64,000 nucleotides of DNA from NCBI GenBank assembly GCA_900109895.1, contig FOBR01000003.1:124001-188000 (forward strand), given 5' to 3'. Origin of the DNA: a bacterium A37T11 (GTDB lineage: Bacteria > Bacteroidota > Bacteroidia > Sphingobacteriales > Sphingobacteriaceae). This document shows positions 44,346-53,100 of the stretch, in pieces; the stretch's first letter is position 1; every line of letters begins with the position of its first letter. The position numbers were made by a program, and so were the translations under genes. The notes beneath the pieces were generated by a model, which worked only from the letters and a program-made list of their open reading frames with translations, ran no database searches and was not told where the DNA came from.

Positions 44346-45484
44346 AAGGCTTCGCCAAGGGATAAATATAGTCCTGTTTGTCTTTTTTCGCCGGGGCGTT
44401 TTTCTCCTACGCCATAGTCGACCCGTATACTGCTGTTGTGCTCCAGGTCGAAGAAATAGCGCAGGCCACCTCCAAATGAGCCTTTGAGGGCTGTCAGGTC
44501 GGGTGTTTTGGGGTATACCGTACCCGTGGCGGCAAAAGCTGCCAAACCAAGGCGCGGGTGAAACCGCCATCGTAATTCGGCTTGTGCTGCCAGAAAATTA
44601 TTATCGCGGTAGCGTCCTTGGTAATACCCACGCATCATTTCGTCATAGCCTAGTTGTGGGGTAAGGTAAAAAGGAATAGCTTTATTAAAATACGTTTGGT
44701 ATTCGCTGTTCAGGCCCAGGGTCAGCGTGGGGGTCAACGGGAAAAAAGCGCGCAATTCTCCATCGAGGTGGCTGCCGCTAAAGTTTTGGCCGCCCCATAG
44801 GTTGGGGGAGTAGGTATATCGCCCCCTGGCATAAAATCCTTTGGTGGTATACGTATTGGTATTCCGGCTATCATACAGCTGGGATATGCCCAGGGCAATG
44901 TAATGGCCCCCACTTTTTCCTTGGAGGAGTTCTTTGTCAAAGATTCCGCCTGCTTCCTTGTCCTGATAGGTGTAGTTTTCAAACAGTGCAACAAGCCCTC
45001 CATAATAATGCGGTAGCCATTTTTTTTCGGCTTCGGCACGGATCCGGAACAATCGCTGTCTTAGGATGTCCTTGTCCTGATCCAAGGTCTGGTCTCCAAG
45101 TCCGTAAAAATTGAAGGGAAAATTTCTGAAACGGATCTCACCCAGGTAATGCCATTCGTTTTTTTTGGTCCAGATATCTGTGGTTAGTTTAACATCAAAC
45201 TGGCTTTTGGTGGTAAAAGAGGTTTGCAGGGCGGTGCTGGAGGTCCGGATGGTTGGGTCTGTTTTGTCTACGTAAAAGTTATAGATTCCAGCCAGGCCAA
45301 ATTCAAGCCCGGTTTCGGGTGCGCTCCCAAGTACCGGTAGCAATACAAAGCCTGCAGAGCGCGTACTGTCTTTCTTTGAAGAAATGAACCGTTGCACCAG
45401 TTTACTTTGTAACAATTTTTTCTGTGCTTTTGCTGGTATGCCTAACAGGAGTACCAATAGCAGCACAATGGAGTGTTTATACAT
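44342..45484 (-). CDS. Omp85/BamA-family outer-membrane protein (surface antigen domain)
   Basis: About 380 residues with signal MYKHSIVLLLVLLLGIPAKAQ. No POTRA domains are visible; the protein is mostly barrel, with YTYQDKEAGGIF, LYDSRNTNTYTTKGFYARGRYT and FYLTPQLGYDEMMRGYYQGRYRDNN, the last resembling the family's conserved RGY loop. It ends YLSLGEAF with the C-terminal Phe signal. The short form is common in Bacteroidota and is of unknown role. The start is taken as ATG 45484. Confidence 0.82.
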   Translation of the reverse strand: MYKHSIVLLLVLLLGIPAKAQKKLLQSKLVQRFISSKKDSTRSAGFVLLPVLGSAPETGLEFGLAGIYNFYVDKTDPTIRTSSTALQTSFTTKSQFDVKLTTDIWTKKNEWHYLGEIRFRNFPFNFYGLGDQTLDQDKDILRQRLFRIRAEAEKKWLPHYYGGLVALFENYTYQDKEAGGIFDKELLQGKSGGHYIALGISQLYDSRNTNTYTTKGFYARGRYTYSPNLWGGQNFSGSHLDGELRAFFPLTPTLTLGLNSEYQTYFNKAIPFYLTPQLGYDEMMRGYYQGRYRDNNFLAAQAELRWRFHPRLGLAAFAATGTVYPKTPDLTALKGSFGGGLRYFFDLEHNSSIRVDYGVGEKRPGEKRQTGLYLSLGEAF

Positions 45485-45524
45485 GCAATCTGTCAATCAA
45501 AGGGTGCTAAATTATCGTTTTTAA

Positions 45525-45671
45525 TTAAAATTCCGGACACGGATCACAAGCCGAGCCGGCGGAGCAAATCACTCCCAATTCAAAATCGTAATTCGTTCCC
45601 GATCCGCTTCGCTCTATCGGGATCTCCACTCCGTTCCGAAAATCGAAATCAATTCCTATCTTTGGCCCCAA
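45525..45671 (-). other. intergenic repeat-like segment with a 48-codon reading frame
   Basis: Between the Omp85 gene and the DHS gene the minus strand is open for 48 codons from TTG 45671 to TAA 45525. It ends in a Cys-rich tail C-SAGSA-C-DP-C-PEF. The same DNA contains a stem, CCCGAT-N12-ATCGGG (45597-45620), around the codons for EIPIERSG. Segments of this kind look like dispersed Bacteroidota intergenic repeats rather than genes. Its 5' end overlaps the candidate DHS promoter. I cannot decide between a repeat and a small peptide gene. Confidence 0.35.
45657..45664 (+). promoter_or_regulatory. -7 element upstream of the DHS-family gene
   Basis: TATCTTTG is an exact TAnnTTTG match, 40 bases before the ATG at 45705. 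The -33 position holds TTCCG, a weak match to TTG/TTTG. Confidence 0.45.
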
Positions 45672-45704
45672 CTATCCAAAAGAGAGTATTACATTAAAAA
45701 ATAG

Positions 45705-46688
45705 ATGATGAGCACAGAAAGAGGCCCTATATCCAAGTTTATCGAGAAAAATTATTTGCATTTCAATGCAGCGGCACTGATGGATGCGGCAAAGGGTTAT
45801 GAAGCCCACATTGATGCCGGGGGGAAGATGATGATCACACTCGGGGGCGCTATGAGCACTGCTGAGTTGGGGATTTCGTTGGCAGAAATGATCCGTCAGG
45901 ATAAAGTTTCTATTATAAGCTGTACGGGAGCTAATCTGGAAGAGGACATTATGAACCTCGTGGCTCATTCACATTATAAACGGGTACCCCACTACAGAGA
46001 TCTAAGCCCCCAGGATGAGTGGGACTTGCTTGAAAACCATTACAACCGGGTCACCGATACCTGCATTCCCGAGGAAGAGGCGTTCCGCCGTCTTCAACAG
46101 CACATCCATAAGATTTGGAAGGATGCAGACACCGCCGGTGAGCGCTATTTTCCGCATGAATTCATGTACAAAATGTTGCTGAGTGGGGTACTCGAGCAAT
46201 ATTACGAAATTGACCCAAAAAACTCATGGATGCTGGCTGCAGCTGAAAAGAACCTGCCTATCGTCGTACCGGGGTGGGAAGATTCGACCATGGGCAACAT
46301 CTTTGCATCTTATGTGATTAAAGGGCAATTGAATCCGACCACTACCAAAGGAGGTATCGAGTATATGGCATGGTTGGCAGATTGGTATGTTAAGAATTCT
46401 GAGGGTCATGGTATTGGTTTTTTCCAGATTGGCGGCGGGATATCCGGCGATTTTCCCATTTGTGTGGTTCCCATGCTTTATCAGGATATGGAGATGGAAA
46501 ATATCCCTTTCTGGGCTTATTTCTGCCAGATTTCTGATTCAACCACTTCGTATGGTTCTTACTCAGGAGCCGTACCCAATGAAAAGATCACCTGGGGTAA
46601 ATTGGATGTAAACACACCCAAATTCATTGTAGAAAGTGACGCCACGATCGTAGCGCCACTCATTTTTGCTTGGTTATTGAAGCAATAG
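45705..46688 (+). CDS. deoxyhypusine synthase-like protein
   Basis: A 327-residue homologue of deoxyhypusine synthase. MMITLGGAMSTAELGISLAEMI, ISCTGANLEEDIMN and GFFQIGGGISGDFPICVVPML form NAD and spermidine-site segments. NEKITWGKLD carries the Lys at the position of the catalytic Lys of eukaryotic DHS (SWGK). Bacteria lack eIF5A, and bacterial DHS homologues have been linked to polyamine chemistry such as homospermidine formation, so the real reaction here is uncertain. The gene stands alone. Confidence 0.85.
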   Translation: MMSTERGPISKFIEKNYLHFNAAALMDAAKGYEAHIDAGGKMMITLGGAMSTAELGISLAEMIRQDKVSIISCTGANLEEDIMNLVAHSHYKRVPHYRDLSPQDEWDLLENHYNRVTDTCIPEEEAFRRLQQHIHKIWKDADTAGERYFPHEFMYKMLLSGVLEQYYEIDPKNSWMLAAAEKNLPIVVPGWEDSTMGNIFASYVIKGQLNPTTTKGGIEYMAWLADWYVKNSEGHGIGFFQIGGGISGDFPICVVPMLYQDMEMENIPFWAYFCQISDSTTSYGSYSGAVPNEKITWGKLDVNTPKFIVESDATIVAPLIFAWLLKQ

Positions 46689-46699
46689 GTGTCTATAGG

Positions 46700-47191
46700 T
46701 TAGCTTATTGGCTTACGAATCCATTTCCAGTATAACCACAACAGGACCAACAGTGGTAATATGAGCCACCAGCTATTTGTGCCCAGGCTACGGCTGGTTT
46801 GGCTGGTGTGCTGAGTTGATTGTTCTTGGTGCTGGAGGTTTTCCTGCAAAGAATCACGCGCGGTAAATAGGACGGATTGGCTGCTGTCCCTAATGACAAT
46901 CTGATGTTGTCTTCGCCCTGATAACAGGATCTGGGCATTACTGCCACGGATCCCGCTATCTGGAGAAATGCTGTATGGTCCTTCGGATAGGATCAGTATT
47001 TGGAAAGAGAGACTGTCAGTTTGCAACTGTTGCTTCCATCGGATAGCTTGCTCTTCGGCACGCAGGCTAGTAAGTTGCCGCTGCACAGTCGATGAAGCCG
47101 ATTGTTGGGTAGCTGTCTTCAGCCGTTTGCTTTTATATAGACTGCAGCTGCATAACAGCAGGAACAGACAAGGTGTTATTTTTCGAATCAT
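46700..47191 (-). CDS. lipoprotein with C-terminal TM helix, unimolecular-spanin-like
   Basis: A 163-residue protein starting at ATG 47191, which overlaps the CHAP stop as ATGA. The N-terminus is a signal with lipobox (FLLLCSCS; modified Cys at residue 16). A Gln/Ser-rich middle section with helical potential follows. Near the C-terminus is one TM helix (WWLILPLLVLLWLYWKW, about residues 140-157) and a short basic tail KPIS. Outer-membrane lipid anchor plus inner-membrane TM in one chain is the topology of phage unimolecular spanins. I recognise no sequence family. It is the last gene of the cassette. Confidence 0.6.
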   Translation of the reverse strand: MIRKITPCLFLLLCSCSLYKSKRLKTATQQSASSTVQRQLTSLRAEEQAIRWKQQLQTDSLSFQILILSEGPYSISPDSGIRGSNAQILLSGRRQHQIVIRDSSQSVLFTARDSLQENLQHQEQSTQHTSQTSRSLGTNSWWLILPLLVLLWLYWKWIRKPIS

Positions 47192-47712
47192 TTGTTTATC
47201 CAATTAGCTACTTTATAAATACTATGCACCGACCTTCGTTTTCGGATCACCGCATTATCGGCGTTTCCTTCTACGGTAATGATATAGTCATCGGTCCTTG
47301 TGTCGATAAAACCCACATGACCAATTCGTTTGAGTGATGGGAAATAGATGCCAAAAATATCGGCCCTGGAGATATGACTCATTGCGTCTCCCCGGCACCA
47401 CACGACCCGTTTATCTGGAAACAGGGCCGGACACCAAGGATTGCGGGGGTTGTCCACCCCTGCTTTTCCCAAGGTCCAGCAAACAAATGAGGCGCACCAA
47501 TTATGGCCGGGACCCAATTTTGTATACCGTAGGTATTCCTCTACCCGGGGCCCGTCATTATGCCCAGATGCCTCTTTCACACCGAGTTCTGCAAGGTATA
47601 TTTGTGGGACCACAGCACGCTTATCCGGGCTTAAAGTACCGCGCTTAGTGTAGCCACAAAAGCAAACAGCAAAGACAGGTACAAGCAGAGGTAAATAACG
47701 ACTTTTTGCCAT
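47188..47712 (-). CDS. CHAP-domain peptidoglycan hydrolase (endolysin-like)
   Basis: A 174-residue exported protein with a short hydrophobic N-terminus (LPLLVPVFAVCF). The CHAP domain shows AELGVKEASGHNDG, catalytic Cys73 in HNWCASFVCW, His132 in IGHVGFID, and the polar residue in VEGN (148-150). These are the Cys-His-Asn/Glu residues of amidase or endopeptidase CHAP enzymes. The gene overlaps the holin-like gene by 82 bases and the spanin-like gene by 4. The position suits a phage endolysin or a domesticated cell-wall lytic enzyme. Confidence 0.8.
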   Translation of the reverse strand: MAKSRYLPLLVPVFAVCFCGYTKRGTLSPDKRAVVPQIYLAELGVKEASGHNDGPRVEEYLRYTKLGPGHNWCASFVCWTLGKAGVDNPRNPWCPALFPDKRVVWCRGDAMSHISRADIFGIYFPSLKRIGHVGFIDTRTDDYIITVEGNADNAVIRKRRSVHSIYKVANWINK

Positions 47713-47996
47713 GATAAGAGGGTTTTAAAAGTGTGTTCAAAAAATATTTCCTGATAGGTGTCCAAGACCGGCCATTGCTGGCGAATGATGGGCCCGGTAA
47801 GAGCCATGAAGGTTAATACCGCCAACACGGTTAATGGAATAGCTGACAGTACGCCCGGGTCGATGGGTGCTGACGTGACGTCGAGTCCCCGCAACACATA
47901 CTGAGAGGCCCAGTATAAAAGTAAGCTTATGCCCAAGGCGAGCGTCAGCACATATTTCCTTAAAAAATCTGAAATTTGAATGAACCAATACATCAT
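47631..47996 (-). CDS. three-TM holin-like membrane protein
   Basis: A 121-residue protein with three predicted TM helices at about 15-34 (YVLTLALGISLLLYWASQYV), 48-68 (VLSAIPLTVLAVLTFMALTG) and 97-121 (VVIYLCLYLSLLFAFVATLSAV). Size and topology are those of class I holins. There is no recognisable sequence family. Its 3' end overlaps the CHAP gene start by 82 bases, an arrangement typical of compact lysis genes. An ATG at 47993 is an alternative start. Confidence 0.55.
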   Translation of the reverse strand: MMYWFIQISDFLRKYVLTLALGISLLLYWASQYVLRGLDVTSAPIDPGVLSAIPLTVLAVLTFMALTGPIIRQQWPVLDTYQEIFFEHTFKTLLSWQKVVIYLCLYLSLLFAFVATLSAVL

Positions 47997-48065
47997 TGAA
48001 AAAATTTAAAATTTATGGATGAAGAAAGGATGGTCGCCACAAAAAGACAACCATCCCATTTCTAA

Positions 48066-48713
48066 TTAAAGTATAACCACAGCACTTACATACGTACTAT
48101 TGGCCAATTTACTGCCATCGCGCCTCACAAAACTGATGTACACGTGCACGGTATCGCCCGTAAAATCGGTAGGCAACGTCATTTCCTGCTCGGCGGTTTC
48201 GCGTATCGTATCTCCCACCGTATACAGGTAGCGGCTTTTGGCTTCGTTGTAGACCAGCAATATTACCTGGTCGTCCCCCATGGCGTTGGTCTCCGTCAAG
48301 GCATTGTTAACCCAGGTTACATGCAGGGTTGCCGCAGCCGTAGATTCCGCCGCCGCATTGGTGGATGGCGGCACTGGCCCCTCACTGATCTGCACTTTTG
48401 GATAATCGATCACAAAATCGGGGAAAACGCCCGTGATTGCTTTTTTGATCGTGTACTGCACAGCTACGTTATAGCCAGTGAGCCGTTGTTTGGCCTGGTT
48501 CTTAAAACCAAGGTTGACCAAAGAACTGATCGGTTTCATAAAATTGACCGCCAACGCAAACTTCAGCTGTTGTTCCTGCTGCGCCTGGCTAAAACTACGG
48601 TTGCCCTTTCGCGGCAAGCTCCGCATGTAATCGATGCCACGCCAGTGGCTGCCAACTACACTTCCAACTTTTCCGGAGAATGAACCTAAGATTCCCCTTT
48701 CATAACTTCCCAT
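48066..48713 (-). CDS. DUF6266 family protein
   Basis: A 215-residue protein of the Bacteroidota-specific DUF6266 family, recognised from the N-terminus GSYERGILGSFSGKVGSVVGSHWRGIDYMRSLP and the middle FKNQAKQRLTGYNVAVQYTIKKAITGVFPDF. The C-terminal 90 residues look like a beta sandwich (ATLHVTWVNNALTE; DTVHVYISFVRRDGS). No signal peptide is seen. The function of the family is unknown. Here it precedes a holin-like/CHAP/spanin-like trio on the same strand with a 69-base gap, so it may be a secreted or released cargo or a structural protein. Confidence 0.75.
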   Translation of the reverse strand: MGSYERGILGSFSGKVGSVVGSHWRGIDYMRSLPRKGNRSFSQAQQEQQLKFALAVNFMKPISSLVNLGFKNQAKQRLTGYNVAVQYTIKKAITGVFPDFVIDYPKVQISEGPVPPSTNAAAESTAAATLHVTWVNNALTETNAMGDDQVILLVYNEAKSRYLYTVGDTIRETAEQEMTLPTDFTGDTVHVYISFVRRDGSKLANSTYVSAVVIL

Positions 48714-49020
48714 AAAAAATAATTAAAAAGTAACGCCATCAACGGGTGGTTTTTCCTTGGCCACGCTACGCCTTTGGCTCTACAAACGTAGGGTTGATTT
48801 TTGTAAAAACATATAGATCAAATGATTATATCTGGTTATTGCCGGACTTTGCCGGAGATTGCCGGTACCTGGCTCACCCTTGCAGCTGCGTCATTTTACA
48901 AACTGACTATGGAATATTTAACCTGACTTAAGATAAATGTAGGAAACGCGACGGCAACATGCAGGAAAATCGCAGGCCAGTTGACGGGGAGATGAGGGAA
49001 AAGATAAAAATTAGGAAAGG
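48714..49020. promoter_or_regulatory. intergenic region with TTGCCGG iterations
   Basis: No gene is evident in this 307-base divergent region. TTGCCGG occurs three times at exactly 10-bp steps (48839-48845, 48849-48855, 48859-48865), which places the copies on one face of the helix. This is a candidate binding site for a regulator of the DUF6266 cassette or of the sigma gene. No promoter was assigned. Confidence 0.4.
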
Positions 49021-49464
49021 ATGACGATTACAAATACACCAAATATTACTTACCTTAGCGGCATGGAACCGCGCACAGATGAAGAACTCTTGTCAGCTAT
49101 CGGTGAAGGACAGTATACTGCCTTTACCGAGTTGTACAACCGTTATTGGCGCAAGCTGTTTGTAGTGGCCAGCAATAAATTAAAAGACAGCGCTGTGGCG
49201 GAAGAACTCACGCAGAATATTTTTGCCGATATTTGGGCGCGACGTGAAAACCTGCAAATCCACAACAATTTCCAAGCATATCTGGCCGTAGCGTTGAAGT
49301 ATAAAGTTATCGAGCTGATGCCCGAGAACAGCATTGACGCCGTTATACTGAACAAGAAAGCTCCCACAATCAAGAATGGGATAATTCCATTAAACAATGT
49401 ATTGATTATGAAGTATTTATTTGGAAGAGATCGCTATACGGCTGTCGCTGTAAACAATGATTAG
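49021..49464 (+). pseudogene. truncated ECF (RpoE-type) sigma factor gene
   Basis: An open frame of 147 codons. From ATG 49063 it reads MEPRTDEELLSAI, then AFTELYNRYWRKLF and AEELTQNIFADIWARRENLQIHNNFQAYLAVALKYKVIE, which is sigma region 2 as in Bacteroidota PUL sigma factors. After KVIE the sequence changes to unrelated, low-similarity residues and stops; region 4, needed for -35 recognition, is absent. No FecR-like anti-sigma gene follows. The gene was probably broken by deletion or recombination upstream of PUL2. Confidence 0.75.
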
Positions 49465-50181
49465 CAAGCCCAAATTCGTGCTACTCCAGGACAAAGTCTT
49501 TTTCTGGAGATCGGTATGAAAACTTGCGTTAATCAGTTGGATGAGACAGTGGTCCAGGGTTTGTCTACGTCCCGAAGAATGAGTACAGGCTGCATTACCA
49601 CTGTATAGAGCAAATATTTAGCAAATCAACCCGTCATGAATCCACTGCTGGCCCTAAGAGGGGTTGGTCCCGGGCCTGGATGCGGCAGCAATCGTGTTAG
49701 GCGACCCGAAAGCAATCGTGGTATTTAAACGCCTCTTGATTATCGGATTTTTGATCTGGTATTTTGTATGGGGAGTATTCAAGCAAACAAAGGACTGCTA
49801 GAATAAGGTCGTCTAAATAGTTATTATTTTTAGTCTTTTTTTAATCTATTAGTGTATTTAAAGGTCATCCGCCATATGACCTTTAAATGATAATTTTGTC
49901 TATGTTTTTGTAAGATTCGTCCATTTATAATAAGCTGGATGGCCATTACTTTTGTTTCGTTAATTATGTGTAACCAATTAACCTAGTTTGCAATTAAGTA
50001 TGTAATAATGAGAGAGAAAAAACTGGATGCTCTTGTCCCGAAAGCTTGAATATAAATGATTTATTTCTTTATAAACTTTTTATAGAACCTGTTAACTGCA
50101 ACTTTTAAAATTGGATATGCCTGACGGTTGGGCTTCCGGATACTTTTTTGGCCAGATTTATGACCCTTTATACTAAATTAC
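49465..50181. other. PUL2 upstream region with gene remnants and a strong stem
   Basis: There is no intact gene in these 717 bases. 49636-49801 holds a frameshifted small ORF (ATG AAT CCA, then, in the next frame, LDAAAIVLGDPKAIVVFK and a TM-like IIGFLIWYFVWGVF, stop 49801). A perfect 13-bp inverted repeat (49856-49868 with 49876-49888, 7-base loop) is probably a terminator. TACTTTTG at 49947-49954 is an exact -7 match and would give the susC message a leader of about 220 bases. Confidence 0.5.
49856..49888. terminator. 13-bp inverted repeat, probable bidirectional terminator
   Basis: A perfect 13-bp stem with the 7-base loop CCGCCAT, arms ending in A/T tracts. It separates the sigma remnant from the PUL2 promoter. 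The weak U-tract makes the terminator call moderate. Confidence 0.55.
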
Positions 50182-53100
50182 ATGAAAATAAAGCTTATTC
50201 ACTATGACGGATGCATTGAAATACAGCCTTTTTTGACGAGTAGGATCTTACTGTATGCACTGATGGTTTATTTGTGCTTATTCAAGTCAACTGTTACGTA
50301 TTCACAGCAGGCCTCCGAATTAACAGTTACCGGATCCGTAAAAGATACATCCGGAACGGTATTGACAGGCGTAAGCATTTCTGCATTGAATAAAACAGGG
50401 TCAAAAACGCAGACTGACGAAAAAGGATCATTCGCAATTATCGTTCCTGCCGGTACGGTATTACAATTTACGTATGTGGGTTATGCAGAACAAAAGATAG
50501 CCGTTAGTGCCGGTAAGCAGCGCCTGGATGTATTGATGGTCCCTGAGTTGACCGCGGTGGATGAAGTCGTGATTACCGCCTACAGCCAGAAGCAACGCAA
50601 AGAGGCCATTGTTGGGTCAGTCACCTCGGTCAAACCCGCCGATCTGAAGATACCGGCCAGCAACCTGACCAATGCATTGGCGGGACAGATCGCTGGCGTA
50701 ATCGGTTTTCAGCGCTCCGGACAGCCCGGACAAGATAATTCACAGTTTTTTATTCGCGGTGTCACCACGTTTGGATATAAGCAAGATCCCTTGATCCTCA
50801 TTGATAACGTCGAGCTTTCTACCAATGATTTGGCCCGTCTCAATGTGGATGACATTGCAAGCTTCGTGATCCTGAAAGACGCCAGTGCCACTGCACTTTA
50901 TGGCGCCCGAGGAGCTAATGGGGTTATCCTGGTGAGTACCAAAGAAGGGAAGGAGGGGAGCGCCAAAGTAAATGTACGGTCGGAGGTCTCCTCGTCAGAA
51001 TCTGCCCGTACGCTCGATTTAGTCGATCCGATTGAATACATGAACCTCTATAACGAGGCTTCGCTCACCCGCAACCCGCAGCTACCCTTGCCTTTTTCGC
51101 CCACCAAGATCCGCAATACGCAGGCCACCATCGCCGCGGCACCCGGCAGCAACCCGTACGTATATCCAGCCGTAGACTGGCTGGACCTGTTGTTTAAGAA
51201 ACGGGCAATGACACAGCGTAACAATATGAGCATCAGTGGTGGCGGCTCGGTGGCCCGGTATTTTATTGCCGGTGCCTACAATGTAGACCAGGGTGTGCTG
51301 AATACAGATGTGCGCAATAACAATGAGAACAATGTCAACTTTAAGAATTACCAGCTGCGCTCCAATGTCAATGTGAACCTTACCAAAACTACGGAAGTGA
51401 TCATCCGGCTTTCTGGCAATTTCAGCGAATACAATGGACCCATTACGACCGATGGTTCTTTTGCTTCAGACCTCTATAACATTGCGATCCACACCAGTCC
51501 GGTCTTATTCCCGGCTTATTATCAGCCCGATGAAGCCAACCTGAATGCCCGACATATTTTATTTGGGAATAACGGAACCGCAGGTGGGACCAGTAGTAAC
51601 AACATCTTGTACAACAATCCCTATGCGTCGTTGCTGAGAGGGCACAAAAATTATTCGGAGTCGCGTATGTCTGCACAGTTTGAACTCAACCAGGACTTGA
51701 ACTTCGTGACCGATGGGCTTAAGTTTAAAGGGATCTTTAATACCAACCGCTACTCGTATTTTGATTCGCAGCTCGCATACAATCCATTCTATTACAACAT
51801 TAACAACTACGATGAGCAGACAGGCCAATATTCGCTACTGTGGCTCAACCCAATGCCAACTGGCAATAATGTGGCCACCGAGTATCTTAATTACAGGCGG
51901 AGTGAACCCAACGCCAATACGTTTTTATACTTACAAACGGCACTGGATTATGGCCGCACGTTTGGCGACCATACGATTAGCTCCACACTGATCGGTACCA
52001 TGCAGTCAACGCTCTATTCCAGTGCAAAAGACCCGCAGCTCGGCATTACCACGCTGCCTTATTCATTGCCTTTCAGAAACCTGGGTCTGGCAGGACGGCT
52101 GACCTATTCGTATAAGAACCGGTATTTTGTCGAAGGTAATTTTGGATATAACGGCTCCGAGCGCTTCTCAAAGGAGCATCGTTTTGGGTTTTTTCCGACC
52201 ATTGGAGCTTCATGGGTGGCTAGTAACGAAGATTTCTGGGATAAAGACAGCTGGTTTACCAAACTGAAGATCCGCGGCAGCTATGGGCTTGTCGGAAATG
52301 ATGCGATCGGCGCCCAACGGTTCTTTTATCTGTCAGATGTGAACCTGGCAGACGGTCCAAACTATGCTCAGTTTGGATTTGGTAACCAATATGAACGCAA
52401 AGGGGTATTCATCCGAAGTTATGCCAATGACAACATCACTTGGGAAACTTCGCGGCAGACCAACGTGGCCGCGGAGGCGACGTTTTTTGGTAGCCTGAAT
52501 ATGGTGGCAGAATTTTACAAGAACCACCGTTATAACATCTTACGCGAACGGGATATTCCATCCAGCGAGGGTTTGGAATCCTCAGTGAGCACCAACCTGG
52601 GCTCGGTTGATTCCAAAGGCATGGATTTGTCGGCAGACTATAGCAAGAACTTCAGCAACGGGTTTTGGGCTTCATTCAGGGGCAACTTCACCTATTCCAC
52701 CAACCGGTACACCTACATTGAAGAACCCAACTATACGGAACCCTGGCGGCATTTTATCGGGCAGCCCATCGGCCGGCAATACGGCTACATTGCTGAGCGG
52801 CTGTTTGTCGATGATCAGGAAGCCCGTAATTCACCTTCACAGATCTTGAGCGTGACCGACGCCTGGGGTACCACCACGCAGGGGATCCTTCCGCAGGGCG
52901 GGGACATTAAATACCGTGACGTAAACCACGATGGGAAGATTGACAACCTTGACCTGGTATTCATGGGTTACCCTACTACGCCTGAAGTGGTGTATGGTTT
53001 TGGTTTCTCTACCGGGTATAAAGGGTTTGACTTTTCGGCATTCTTTCAGGGACAAGCCCGGGTGTCGTTCTTCATTGATCCCTGGAAAATGAGCCCGTTC

